From: JAAXIE01 sp965263155
Lineage (GTDB): Bacteria; Chloroflexota; Dehalococcoidia; Lucifugimonadales; JAAXIE01
Length of the DNA: 64,000 nucleotides
Reading direction: 5' to 3'
NCBI GenBank assembly: GCA_965263155.1
Contig: OZ253586.1
Coordinates: 3,100,001 to 3,164,000 of the forward strand
Part shown: positions 42,335-50,397 of the stretch, in pieces
Position numbering within the stretch: the stretch's first letter is position 1
Layout of the letters: each line of letters starts with the position of its first letter
Notes under the pieces: model-generated
Database searches by the model: none
What the model saw: the letters and a program-made list of their open reading frames with translations, nothing else
Told to the model about the DNA's origin: nothing
Position numbers and translations under genes: made by a program

Positions 42335-42604
42335 TCACAGCTTCCAGATATTACCTACCTGCTGAACCAAGTCAACTTGGTGAATGGAGTCCACTGGCCA
42401 GCCAGTGTTGGCGATCCACTCCTCGAAGTGGGCCTGCTCAACCGCCTCGCACTCTGACACCAGCTTGCCATCGGACAGGTTGCAGTACACCTTGAGGATG
42501 GTGGTGCGGGGATTGGGGCGCCACTTGGACACCGCATCCAAGTTCTCCCTGAACTCCTCCTCGGTCATGTCGGGCACGGTGTGGAAAGCGATGAATCGGG
42601 GCAA
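42335..42604 (-). CDS. Small ferredoxin-like-fold protein (DUF4242/NIPSNAP-like)
   Basis: 89 residues with an alternating strand-helix pattern: PRFIAFHTVPDMTEEEFREN, then TILKVYCNLSDGKLVSECEA and EQAHFEEWIANTGWPVDSIHQV. This fits the dimeric alpha-beta barrel type of small proteins that includes DUF4242 and NIPSNAP. The function is not known. It lies 75 nt upstream of the TPP gene on the same strand and may be its partner. Confidence 0.6.
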   Translation of the reverse strand: MPRFIAFHTVPDMTEEEFRENLDAVSKWRPNPRTTILKVYCNLSDGKLVSECEAVEQAHFEEWIANTGWPVDSIHQVDLVQQVGNIWKL

Positions 42605-42744
42605 AGTCTACCTCTTTAGCCCTGCCCGCCCGTCATACCTGCGCGGATATTCGGGCGAGAGGGATTCGAATGCCGCTTCAGGCTGAGAAGCCGAGGCGGG
42701 GCTGGGTTGCACACTGGCGTGCAGGCGTCGTGACCCTTTGTACC

Positions 42745-42939
42745 TCAGGCATTGCAACCAACGAGGCCGCGTCGTAGCTGGACTTGCAGATTGTTTGTAT
42801 CTGAGGCGAAAGTTTTTGTACCTAATTGGCCTGCAATTCGTGCAACTTTCCTAGCTGAGCCATATCTGACAAGCTGTGCGATCTCTAATCCTCGCCTTTG
42901 GAGCAGGTCTTCTATGTTCTTCTCGGTCGATATGGTCAT
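42745..42939 (-). CDS. Small hypothetical protein
   Basis: 64 residues beginning MTISTEKNIEDLLQRRGLEI. GGAGGTGAGG just before the ATG at 42939 makes the start firm. Basic, helical, with a variable-looking tail; no recognised family. It stands alone between the DUF4242-like gene and a hot-dog gene. Confidence 0.5.
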   Translation of the reverse strand: MTISTEKNIEDLLQRRGLEIAQLVRYGSARKVARIAGQLGTKTFASDTNNLQVQLRRGLVGCNA

Positions 42940-43114
42940 GCGCCTCACCTCCGGCGATTCATGCCGGGCCAACCTCAGCGTAGCACCGGGACGGCAGGTG
43001 GGCAAGACGGAAATGTCAGGGGCAGCGGGATGTTATGGGAAGCTCTCCGCGGGCGGGGGCCCACAGGCCTAGGACGGAATCACCCCATTCAGATGCCAAT
43101 CCTAGGTGCTCCCC

Positions 43115-43675
43115 CTACGCTTCGGGTGGGACAAAGGGATAGGGCACAGGGCGTCCGCCGCGGATAGGCAGCACCACCGTGGCCTGTCCCGGCATGCTCT
43201 CGATGTCGTTCTGTGTTTTCATGCCGATTTCTAGGTCGACGTACCCCAAGCCGTCCTTCTCGTGCTTTCCGGTAACCCTGCCCCACAGGATGAGTATGTC
43301 TCCCGGCACCAGCATGGCCCTGTGCTCAAAGGAGGCCTTCCACGGCCAGCCGTCGGGCAGGGTCCAGTCCTTGAGGTACTGGGGAACAACGCTCTGCTTC
43401 CACGAGCCTTGCACCAGCAGGGCAGGGTTGCGGTCGTGGTTCAGGGCGAAGTCGAGGTCGTAATGGATGCGATGCCAGTTCTCGATGGCCGCACTCCACC
43501 GGAACAGGTGAGTCGGGGTGGGCCGATAGACATACTTGGGCAGTTCGTCGCCCTCGTTCACGTCGTCATAGTAAGTCTGCGCCTTGTAGCGCAACTGCTC
43601 CCCGGTCGGCTTCTCATTGTGCTCAAGAATCCGCTCCGGCGGCAGCTTCAGCAACTCATCCAGCGGAAGGGCCAT
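43115..43675 (-). CDS. MaoC-like hot-dog protein
   Basis: 186 residues. The hot-dog helix region reads RWSAAIENWHRIHYDLDFAL, keeping the His but with the usual Asp replaced, so catalysis is uncertain. ALLVQGSWKQSVVPQYLKDW follows as in FAS1-like/MaoC N-terminal dehydratases. Related to 12577-13005 and 46447-46998; this genome carries several such half-dehydratases. Likely part of an acyl-CoA pathway with unknown partner. It is upstream, on the same strand, of the small 42745-42939 gene. Confidence 0.75.
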   Translation of the reverse strand: MALPLDELLKLPPERILEHNEKPTGEQLRYKAQTYYDDVNEGDELPKYVYRPTPTHLFRWSAAIENWHRIHYDLDFALNHDRNPALLVQGSWKQSVVPQYLKDWTLPDGWPWKASFEHRAMLVPGDILILWGRVTGKHEKDGLGYVDLEIGMKTQNDIESMPGQATVVLPIRGGRPVPYPFVPPEA

Positions 43676-43841
43676 GGTTCTTACTCCACCTACTCATGTG
43701 ACGACACCTAGAGTGTGTGCGGTAGTATGCCCGTTTTGAGGGGTGATGGGCAAGCTCAAGCAAGGCTGAGATGATGGGCTGTGCAGGCGACGGCGTATAA
43801 TGGAACCTACTGAAACTTGTACCTCGGATTGGGAGAACCAC

Positions 43842-44222
43842 ATGGGAGCCGTACACGTCCCCGTCACCGTTCGCAACCCGGCCCAGAGAGACCAGGCTTG
43901 GGAAGGACTATTCATGGTAGACACTGGGGCTACAGACTGCCTTGTCCCCAGACGACATCTGGAATCCATCGGTCTTGTCCCGGAGGGCCAGCTGATATAT
44001 CAGCTGGCCGATGGCAGCGAACTAGAGATGGACATCGCGGTGGCCCGTGTGGAGTTGATGGGATTGTTCGTAGGGGCCACGATCATATTCAGTGACACCG
44101 ATGCCGAACCTCTACTTGGTGTTACGGCCTTGGAGTCTGCGGGTATTGAGGTCGACCCTCGGAACGAGACGCTCAAGAGATTGCCGTCCATACGACTCAA
44201 GGGGTTTGCCTATACGCCTTGA
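43842..44222 (+). CDS. Retropepsin-like (clan AA) aspartic protease
   Basis: About 126 residues with a single-lobe retroviral-protease fold. Catalytic motif MVDTGATDCLVP (DTGAT), the flap region YQLADGSELEMDIAV and the second-half pattern LLGVTALESAGIEVD are typical of bacterial clan AA proteins. It must dimerise to be active. Start at 43842 (GGGAG upstream) preferred over 43800. Its last 26 nt overlap the 3' end of the Vsr gene on the other strand. Physiological role unknown. Confidence 0.8.
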   Translation: MGAVHVPVTVRNPAQRDQAWEGLFMVDTGATDCLVPRRHLESIGLVPEGQLIYQLADGSELEMDIAVARVELMGLFVGATIIFSDTDAEPLLGVTALESAGIEVDPRNETLKRLPSIRLKGFAYTP

Positions 44223-44637
44223 CTTCCGCGAGCTCGACGAGAAGGTTCGCCAAGCTGTCCTTCAGATTGCAGTCCCACACCACCTTTACGGACCATCCCC
44301 TCTCGTTGAGGGCCATCCGATTCACCTTGTCCCTCTCGACGTTGCGCCCTATCTTGGCCCGCCAGTACTCCGCGTTCGAGACCGGCCACCGAAATCGCTT
44401 GCACCCATGACCGTGCCAGAGGCAGCCGTGAACCATCACCACCACCTTGTAGCGCGGGAGAACGATATCCGGCTTACCCGGAAGGTCGGCCCGGTGTAGC
44501 CGAAATCGGTATCCAGCGGCATGCAAGACCTTCCGGGTTGCAATCTCCGCAGAAGTGTGCTTGGAGCGCACCCTGGACATTATCCAACTTCGGGTGGCTG
44601 GGGACACCTTGTCCGCAGATTCGGGGACCGCAGACAC
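44197..44637 (-). CDS. vsr: Very-short-patch repair endonuclease (Vsr)
   Basis: 146 residues. TRSWIMSRVRSKHTSAEIAT opens the Vsr fold; PDIVLPRYKVVVMVHGCLWH has the catalytic Asp and the His pair, and HGCKRFRWPVSNAEYWRAKI completes the site. It nicks next to T:G mismatches made by deamination of 5-methylcytosine, so it pairs with the C5-methylase upstream. GTG start at 44637. It begins exactly where the frame-corrected GIY-YIG gene stops (44638). Confidence 0.9.
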   Translation of the reverse strand: MSAVPESADKVSPATRSWIMSRVRSKHTSAEIATRKVLHAAGYRFRLHRADLPGKPDIVLPRYKVVVMVHGCLWHGHGCKRFRWPVSNAEYWRAKIGRNVERDKVNRMALNERGWSVKVVWDCNLKDSLANLLVELAEVKAYRQTP

Positions 44638-45298
44638 TCACTCCCCCCCTACATCCCCGTGTGTCTCCTCAAGCCGGCGCTTAGCCAAATGCTGGAGCCT
44701 CCGAGCTTGAGTAACCAACACCTGCCTCAGCCCGGGCTGTACCGCGCGCTCACTGATGACTTGGGCAAGCCTCGCGATGGTGTTGGCCCTCCGCGCTATT
44801 CTGATGTCTGGGAAGACGCCTGTCGTAAACGTCGTCCGGGATGATTCTTTGTCGTGTGGATTCAGGCAAGGGTATGGACGGTGCATGAGTCACAGGCACT
44901 TCGTTAAGCACGGCGCTGAACACAGACTGCTTAAGCAGCATTTCGTACACGGTGGACTCAGCCGACTCAAGAGTGGCGTTTGCATGGCTCGGAGCCTCCC
45001 GCTCCAAGTCCCAAAACGGCCACATCTCCACTTCGGCCACCTCAAATGGATCCAGCACATTCATCGCAACGGCGTCCGTACGCTGGTTAGTAAGGTGCCT
45101 GCGTACCCGTGTCCTAAGGCGTTCCGCTGTACGACCTACGTAGATTGGCTCTCCATCGTAGTCGTAGAAGGCGTAGACTCCCATCTTAGCGTCACCCACT
45201 CGCCGCCCTCTTGGGTCAACAGAGTTCAACACATTCTCTAATCGAACACGAATGGCTTGGACCTCATGGGGCGGGTCGACTCGCCTCGGGCTAGCCAT
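44638..45298 (-). pseudogene. GIY-YIG restriction endonuclease (Eco29kI-like) with a frameshift
   Basis: The intact frame from 45298 gives MGVYAFYDYDGEPIYVGRTA near residue 40 (GIY and YIG elements), the Arg helix RLRTRVRRHL and the Glu in LESAESTVYEMLLK, so the nuclease core is whole. Near 44820-44826, after PDDVYD, protein sense moves to the +1 frame and reads TGVFPDIRIARRANTIARLA to LEETHGDVGGE, stopping at 44638. Restored length is about 219 residues, close to Eco29kI. The uncorrected frame ends at 44750 with an unrelated tail. Overlaps the methylase stop by 8 nt. Probably the restriction enzyme of this set. Confidence 0.75.
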
Positions 45299-46427
45299 AG
45301 ACCTTTACCGAAAACGCCTCACCCAATTGGTTGCGAAGCAACGGCAACAAATATTGGCGTGCTAGCCATGCCACTGCCGGTACACACACTCCATCGCCCA
45401 TGGCGAAACGTGCCTGAGCCTCGGTCGCCGGACCAAAGTCTATATCTGGCGCCCCTTGCAGGTACGCATATTCGCGGGAGGTCATCCATCGAACCTGGAC
45501 GTCCCCTTTACCCACCTGCACTAAGGCCTGTCTGCTCGAACCGCCTCTTCCGGTGCGGAGACACCCTGCAATCCCATCTCCGCGCACTTCCCACACCGGC
45601 TTACCCCCCCGTGTCCTACGATAAGCTGTGGCGATTGTGGAATGTTCGCACCGTCGCATGGTCTCCACCCGCTTGGCTTGAATCGGTGACAGGGTCTCTA
45701 GAAAAGCGCGCGTCCGGGTCGGGTCCCACCAAAGCTCGTGATTAGCAGGTAGATGTTCAACAAAGTCCTCTAGACCTCCGTGGCGCTGAGGGGGATCCGG
45801 AATGATGGCAGCCTGCATCCCCAAGCCCGGGTTGCCCTTCGCAAAATCTTCGATCCATTGTGGGCGCAGTCTGGAAGCCCCCCATTCGGAAGTCTCCATG
45901 AGTAAGGGAGATGAAGCTACCACAAATACGCGCGGCCGACTCTGCGGTACGAACCAACGAGCATCCAACATAAGGAGGTCACAGGTGTAGTCAAGGCCGT
46001 TGAGGGAGCCAATTGTCTCGGCTAGATCGTTGCCGTCATTGGAAGACACGAGGCCTCTAACATTCTCAAGTAGGACTAAACTGGGTTGCCGGTCCCCCAT
46101 CTCGCGAAGCACACGCACGAATTCCCGCACCATGCTAGATTCGTTCCCGTCCAAACCAGCCCGATTTCCCGCCAAAGACAAATCCGTGCAAGGGAACGAC
46201 GCGGTAGCTATCTCGACGTCGGGAATGACTTCTCCCGAGACTTGTCGGATGTCATCACACAGGAATTCTCCTGCTCCAAAATTGGCGAGGTATGTCTTAT
46301 ATTTCGTGTGACTGATGTCGTTGGCGAAAACGACTTCGCAGCCTTCTTGCTCTAGGGCCAGACGAACGAGGCCAATACCAGCGAAGAATTCAGCAACTCT
46401 AGGACGTGCCGAGCTTTCAGCGTTCAT
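45291..46427 (-). CDS. DNA (cytosine-5)-methyltransferase
   Basis: 378 residues. Motif I FFAGIGLVRLALEQEG, motif IV SFPCTDLSLAGNRAG with catalytic Cys, motif VI LLENVRGLV, motif VIII about QSRPRVFVVASS and motifs IX-X in the C-terminal MTSREYAYLQGAPD are present. The target-recognition domain lies about residues 220-310 and cannot be read by eye. It protects host DNA against the GIY-YIG nuclease encoded downstream with an 8-nt overlap. Its start lies 19 nt after the hot-dog gene, so readthrough from ilvE is possible. Confidence 0.92.
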   Translation of the reverse strand: MNAESSARPRVAEFFAGIGLVRLALEQEGCEVVFANDISHTKYKTYLANFGAGEFLCDDIRQVSGEVIPDVEIATASFPCTDLSLAGNRAGLDGNESSMVREFVRVLREMGDRQPSLVLLENVRGLVSSNDGNDLAETIGSLNGLDYTCDLLMLDARWFVPQSRPRVFVVASSPLLMETSEWGASRLRPQWIEDFAKGNPGLGMQAAIIPDPPQRHGGLEDFVEHLPANHELWWDPTRTRAFLETLSPIQAKRVETMRRCEHSTIATAYRRTRGGKPVWEVRGDGIAGCLRTGRGGSSRQALVQVGKGDVQVRWMTSREYAYLQGAPDIDFGPATEAQARFAMGDGVCVPAVAWLARQYLLPLLRNQLGEAFSVKVYG

Positions 46428-46446
46428 GGGGATTTATCCCAAGAGT

Positions 46447-46998
46447 CTACCGACGAATCGTCGATTGGCGGGTGATGCACAGTAGGGCGCCTTGCTGGTT
46501 GCGGAAGGCTGTCTCGCGGGTGACGATGAGGAAGGGGTTCCCGTCGCGGCCCATGCGCTCGCGTATGTCGGAGTAGCTGTGGCGATAGCTGATTTTGTCG
46601 CCGATGCTGGGGTACTGGTACAGCTCGATCTCGTTGCCCGCGTTGAGGATGCGCATCAGGTCCGTGGGTATCCGGGGCAACTCGCCGGGGTGAGTCACGC
46701 CACCGATGCCGTCGGACTGGGGATCATCCAAGAAGGCGCGGGTGATGGGGTCTTCCTCCGAGGGGGGCAGGCGGCCTGCCATATAGCTGACCATGATGGG
46801 TGGGGTGATGATTTCGCCGTAGCGGGTGGAAGAGGCGAAATCGGGGTCCCAGTAGCGTGGGTCGGGGTCCATCACCGCTTGGCTGAAGCGGCGCAGGTAC
46901 TCGGCGTCCACCACTCCCCAGCACTCCACCACATCGCCTTCGACGCCAATCATGGCGGCGACTTCGGGGGTCAGGGCGTATCCGGAGGATTGGGTCAT
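46447..46998 (-). CDS. MaoC-like hot-dog protein, FAS1-type dehydratase N-domain
   Basis: About 183 residues. The active-site helix is FSQAVMDPDPRYWDPDFAS, without the catalytic His, like the 13212-13670 protein, so a non-catalytic half is likely. GYALTPEVAAMIGVEGDVV opens the fold. ATG at 46998 with AGAGG upstream. It lies 5 nt after the ilvE stop on the same strand, so it is coupled to ilvE, an odd pairing. The catalytic partner would have to come from elsewhere, for example 43115-43675. Confidence 0.7.
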   Translation of the reverse strand: MTQSSGYALTPEVAAMIGVEGDVVECWGVVDAEYLRRFSQAVMDPDPRYWDPDFASSTRYGEIITPPIMVSYMAGRLPPSEEDPITRAFLDDPQSDGIGGVTHPGELPRIPTDLMRILNAGNEIELYQYPSIGDKISYRHSYSDIRERMGRDGNPFLIVTRETAFRNQQGALLCITRQSTIRR

Positions 46999-47003
46999 GG
47001 CCT

Positions 47004-47930
47004 CTAGTTCACCGGGGTGGCGGGTGAGCACCAGTGGAGATACTTGGGATTGCGTCCTTTGACGATCTCGAAGTACATCTCCTGGAGTTGACGGGAGATG
47101 GGGCCAGTCTTTCCGTCGGCCACCTTGCGGTTGTCCACCTCGATCACAGGCGTGAGATGTGCCGCAGTGCCTGTCAGCAGGATCTCGTCGGCTACGTAGA
47201 GCTCGCTGCGGTCGATGCTGCGCTCGACGACTTGGAGGCCCATCTCAGCTTGGGCAAGCTGCATCACCGTGTCGCGGGTTATGCCTGGCAGGACGTTCTC
47301 TTCCAGCGGGGGTGTGTGCAGCTTGCCCCCGGACACTAGGAAGATGTTTTCACCTGTGCCCTCGCAGACATGGCCGTCTTGGTTCAGCATGATAGCTTCG
47401 TCGTAGCCAGCTAGGGTGGCCTCTGTCTTGGCTAGGATGCTGTTGACGTAGATGCCCGATATCTTGAAGCGGGCGGGGATGCTGGTATCGTCCACGCGTC
47501 GCCACGATGAGATGCAGCAGCGCAGGGTGTCGGTACCGAGGTAGTTGCCGAAGGGGACGCTCATGAGGCAGAAGTCATCGGCCAACTCCTGCAGCTTGAG
47601 GTTGGCTATCTTCTCCTCGCTCTTGTAGGCAAGGGGCCGTATGTAGATGTCTTCAGCGAAGCCGGATCGTTCCACCATCTCGATGGTCAGCCGGCAGAGC
47701 TCGTCAGCATCGTAGGGGATGTTCATCATGAGCATACGGCAACCAAGGAGCAGGCGCTCGTAGTGCTCCCGCAGGCGGAAGATGTAGACGACCCCCTTCT
47801 CCTCGTTCCAGTTGCCTCGGATTCCCTCGAAGATGCCGGTGCCGTAGTGGAGGGCGTGGGTCATAATGCTCACCTTCGCCTCTTCCAGAGGAACGAACTG
47901 GCCTTGGAAGAAGGCATAGGGCGTGCTCAC
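47004..47930 (-). CDS. ilvE: Branched-chain amino acid aminotransferase
   Basis: About 308 residues, class IV PLP fold. HALHYGTGIFEGIRG near 25-40, the RPLAYKSEEKIANL region, the PLP Lys in VNSILAKTEATLAGYDEA (about 155) and GTGENIFLVSGGKL near 195 are typical. Transfers amino groups between glutamate and branched-chain 2-oxo acids. GTG start at 47930 with AGGGGGG upstream; an upstream extension to 48107 reads through the promoter and a REP-like repeat and is not coding. Confidence 0.93.
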   Translation of the reverse strand: MSTPYAFFQGQFVPLEEAKVSIMTHALHYGTGIFEGIRGNWNEEKGVVYIFRLREHYERLLLGCRMLMMNIPYDADELCRLTIEMVERSGFAEDIYIRPLAYKSEEKIANLKLQELADDFCLMSVPFGNYLGTDTLRCCISSWRRVDDTSIPARFKISGIYVNSILAKTEATLAGYDEAIMLNQDGHVCEGTGENIFLVSGGKLHTPPLEENVLPGITRDTVMQLAQAEMGLQVVERSIDRSELYVADEILLTGTAAHLTPVIEVDNRKVADGKTGPISRQLQEMYFEIVKGRNPKYLHWCSPATPVN

Positions 47931-47973
47931 CGATATCCCCCCTTTCGGCCCCTTTCGGCTGAGGGCCAGCGCA

Positions 47974-48003
47974 ATTATAATCGTCGGGCTCCGTAGCTGG
48001 CAA
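47974..48003 (-). promoter_or_regulatory. Sigma70 promoter for ilvE
   Basis: On the minus strand TTGCCA (48003-47998), an 18-nt spacer and TATAAT (47979-47974). It leaves a leader of about 37 nt containing CCGAAAGGGG twice in tandem before the ribosome-binding site. Confidence 0.6.
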
Positions 48004-48074
48004 CTTGGCCAAGAAACCGGTGATTGCTCAGCATATAAGGAGTGAGGTCGGCCTTTCGCCGTCTTCGAGCCTTG

Positions 48075-48155
48075 AGCCGGAATCCAGAAGGCGCAGTGCC
48101 AGACCAACGCTCAGCATGGCGAGATTCCCGGATTCCGGCCTTCGCCGGAATGACG
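48075..48155. repeat. Facing REP-like elements
   Basis: GCCGGAATCCAGAAG at 48076-48090 is the right half of the element seen at 36122, and ATTCCGGCC-TTC-GCCGGAATGAC at 48131-48153 is a complete copy in the opposite orientation. The two lie head to head about 40 nt apart. The remainder of the 47931-48392 gap holds only the ilvE promoter and nothing else that I can support. Confidence 0.65.
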
Positions 48156-48392
48156 GCGGGGCCTGTGGCGCGAGTCACCTACCCCGAACAGTTACGCAGA
48201 CGCTTGCGCAGCCACCATCCTCCCTGCCTTGGGAACAATTGAGCCTCCCTTGCCTTGACCCGGGGGCTTGAGGTGAAGGGCTAGCTCCCTTGGTTGGTGG
48301 CGGCAAAGCCAGCCCTCTGAAGTCCGACGAGCGCCGGATGCTAGGATTTGTTCAGAGGATTCCTAAAGAATCAGGCGGGTCCATAGGTCTTC

Positions 48393-48959
48393 TTGGCATC
48401 ACCAAACCGGAGTGTCTACCCTTGGGTCCTTGGAGTGCTGGTCACCGCCGCCGTGGTGGCCGGACTAGTCATCTGGGCGGTCCCAAGCTCCCCGCCCGGT
48501 GTGGAGGTCGCGCTGCCACCACCCACGCCAATCCCCGAACTGAAGGTGTTCATCTCCGGGGCGGTGGCCCGACCCGGTGTCTACCAACTGAAGGAGGGCG
48601 ACCGGCTGGTTGACGCCCTAGTCGCGTCCGGAGGACCCACCGCAGACGCCGACCTGATGGCCGTGAACCAAGCCCTCCGGGTGCGCGACGAGGACCACCT
48701 GCACATCCCGCGCATCGGCGAAGTCTCTGCTTCTGTTCCAGCCGGCGCCAAAAGGTCGGCGACGGGCAAGGTCAACATTAACGACGCCGACCTCGATGCT
48801 CTCAAGGAGCTGCCCAACATCGGGGAGACACGCGCCAAGGCCATCATGGCTTACCGTCAGCAGGGCGGCGGTTTCAGCGACCCCTCGGAGATCATGGAGG
48901 TCGACGGCATCGGCGCTGGCATCTTCGAGTCGCTGCGAGACCTCATCACCGTGCGATAG
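48393..48959 (+). CDS. comEA: ComEA-like DNA-uptake protein
   Basis: 188 residues. N-terminal anchor (PWVLGVLVTAAVVAGLVIWA), then an SLBB-type domain (VFISGAVARPGVYQLKEGDR), and a C-terminal double helix-hairpin-helix (KVNINDADLDALKELPNIGE, then SEIMEVDGIGAGIFESLRDL). This is the membrane-bound receptor that binds double-stranded DNA outside the cell in natural transformation. TTG start. comEC follows about 2 kb later, separated by a gap and two VOC genes. Confidence 0.9.
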   Translation: MASPNRSVYPWVLGVLVTAAVVAGLVIWAVPSSPPGVEVALPPPTPIPELKVFISGAVARPGVYQLKEGDRLVDALVASGGPTADADLMAVNQALRVRDEDHLHIPRIGEVSASVPAGAKRSATGKVNINDADLDALKELPNIGETRAKAIMAYRQQGGGFSDPSEIMEVDGIGAGIFESLRDLITVR

Positions 48960-49036
48960 GCGTGCCACAGTCAGGCGCCTCGCCAGTTGGGCAGATTGGT
49001 ACATTGCATCCCGATACAACAGGCGCTGTCCTAGGC

Positions 49037-49058
49037 TGCCCCGGACTTGATCTGGGGG
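49037..49058. repeat. Interspersed palindrome, family 2
   Basis: TGCCCCGGA-CTTGA-TCTGGGG, the second copy of the element at 32474-32499. Confidence 0.65.
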
Positions 49059-49130
49059 TGCGGATGAATCACAGCACTCCAAGCCCGCCACATGCAACAA
49101 TCGAAGCCCCTGCCCACTGACATCTGCCCT

Positions 49131-49160
49131 TTGACACCGTTGCCCTTCCCCCTCTAGGCT
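49131..49160 (+). promoter_or_regulatory. Promoter-like sequence
   Basis: TTGACA (49131-49136), 18-nt spacer, TAGGCT (49155-49160). Transcription would begin near 49167 and run into the inverted repeat at 49341-49446; no supported gene follows before 49567. Confidence 0.35.
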
Positions 49161-49340
49161 CGACATATGGTTTCGAAACCGCAATCAGCAAACACCCTTA
49201 GCAGGGCCGCCAACAACGGTTGTCCGAAAACCCCTTGCGGGAATACCCCCGCTCGGCTGCCCAAGCGTTGCGACCGCGCCACCCTGCCACCCGCGCGGCC
49301 TCTCAATGGGACTGGTGTGTCCCATAAAACCCCCGTGATT

Positions 49341-49446
49341 TCGTATCTGGACCTACCCCAAATGAGACAAATGAGACACATTGCAGATATAAAACATGCG
49401 TTTTCAGCTACGCCCAGTGTCTCATTTGTACCATTCCCAGATACGA
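49341..49446. repeat. Nested inverted repeat with ATGAGAC motifs
   Basis: TCGTATCTGG (49341-49350) pairs perfectly with CCAGATACGA (49437-49446), and inside it AAATGAGACAC (49369-49379) pairs perfectly with GTGTCTCATTT (49417-49427). ATGAGAC or its complement occurs again at 49362 and 49472. It could be a structured RNA, a small mobile element or a protein-binding array. Confidence 0.7.
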
Positions 49447-49566
49447 TTTCTGCCCATGCCGTGGTACTCCAATGAGACCAAACCGAGACACCATGTCTCA
49501 CCCTATACACCGCCTTCCATGCCCATGCCGGGCCAAGCGGACCAAAGCCAGTTCCGGAGAACCTGA

Positions 49567-49824
49567 ATGCGTACTAACAAGACCAAGGCCAAGCTGCAAC
49601 AAGGCGAGATGGTCTTCGGCGCCGCCGCCGGCATCGCCCCCCTCCGCACTCCGGCGCCGTTCAGTCTTAAGGGGAGACAAAATCGGTTCGGGGCGGGTGG
49701 CCCGTATCTGCAGCGCCAGCCTCATCTCCCCCTAAAACCTGAACGCTTACCAAGAGGTGGCCCCAAACCCTACCTTGGACTTGACGGGGCGCAAGAAGGT
49801 ATACTCCCGAAAACTCAGCCGTAA
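49567..49824 (+). pseudogene. Truncated HpaI-type aldolase remnant
   Basis: An ATG with CGGAGAA upstream begins MRTNKTKAKLQQGEMVFGAA, which matches the conserved N-terminus of HpcH/HpaI aldolases (K/R-x-N-x-x-K ... G-E-x-V-F-G). After about 20 residues the sequence becomes Pro/Arg-rich and unrelated. Only the first strand of the barrel remains. The homology is short, so the call is tentative. Confidence 0.45.
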
Positions 49825-49838
49825 TCAGGAGGGGCGAG

Positions 49839-50300
49839 ATGCCTAAGATCAACAAGGTCGGCCATGTGGTTTTAAATGTCCAGGATGTGGACGCATCCAT
49901 CAAGTTTTACACCGAGGCCTTGGGTATGGAGCTAATGACCCACAACACCGAGAGGCAAATGGCCTTTCTGTCTTTCGGCAGTCAGCACCACGACATCGCC
50001 GTATGCAAGGCTTCGGTTGGGTCCGAGCAGGGCGGTCTGGGTCTCAACCACATTGCCATGCAGATCGAGGGTGGCTTGGAAGAGTTGCGTCACCTCTACA
50101 CCCGGCTGCTGGACGCCGGGGCCGAGATACAGCGCACTACCGAGCACAGCACTACTCTCAGCGTCTACTTCTCCGACCCCGACGGTAACCGGCTCGAGAT
50201 TTTCGCCGAGAAGTGGGATGCCGAGGAAGCCCGCGAAGTACTGCGCAACGGGGGTGGCCGCAACGAGCCCCTAGCTTTGGAGCCTGTGGCTTCAGCGTAG
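49839..50300 (+). CDS. VOC-family protein, tandem copy 1
   Basis: 153 residues. INKVGHVVLNVQDVDASIKF opens with the metal His (about 8); GLNHIAMQIEGG gives the second His (about 67) and GNRLEIFAEKW the Glu (about 117), the extradiol-dioxygenase/glyoxalase ligand set. GGAGGGG ribosome-binding site. Strongly similar to the next gene, so a recent tandem duplication. Substrate unknown; catechol-type ring cleavage is possible by fold. Confidence 0.87.
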   Translation: MPKINKVGHVVLNVQDVDASIKFYTEALGMELMTHNTERQMAFLSFGSQHHDIAVCKASVGSEQGGLGLNHIAMQIEGGLEELRHLYTRLLDAGAEIQRTTEHSTTLSVYFSDPDGNRLEIFAEKWDAEEAREVLRNGGGRNEPLALEPVASA

Positions 50301-50333
50301 AGCGCAGTCCTAGAAGCCCCCATCCGTTCCGAC

Positions 50334-50363
50334 TTGGCCTTAACTGCCGGGGCGGGGTATACT
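50334..50363 (+). promoter_or_regulatory. Putative promoter for tandem VOC copy 2
   Basis: TTGGCC (50334-50339), 18-nt spacer, TATACT (50358-50363), about 35 nt before the second VOC gene. The first copy also has a TATACT about 40 nt before its start, so the duplication probably included the promoter. Confidence 0.45.
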
Positions 50364-50397
50364 GAACGGCAACCCGATTAGATAAGGGAGGACGAAA

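Larger units (their letters stand above)
48960..49566. other. Gene-poor region with promoter, hairpin and repeat
   Basis: About 600 nt after comEA. It holds a family-2 palindrome (49037-49058), a promoter-like pair (49131-49160) and a large inverted repeat (49341-49446) with repeated ATGAGAC motifs. A frame of 102 codons begins at 49167 without a ribosome-binding site and crosses the inverted repeat, so I do not call it a gene. Confidence 0.5.

Noticed and set aside
44750..46427. Avoidance of CCGCGG as evidence for an Eco29kI-like specificity
   Set aside because: CCGCGG occurs several times in the window, for example near 2094, 2832 and 43156, so no avoidance can be claimed.
49167..49475. 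102-codon frame after the promoter-like site
   Set aside because: No ribosome-binding site, no recognisable motif, and it crosses the inverted repeat.
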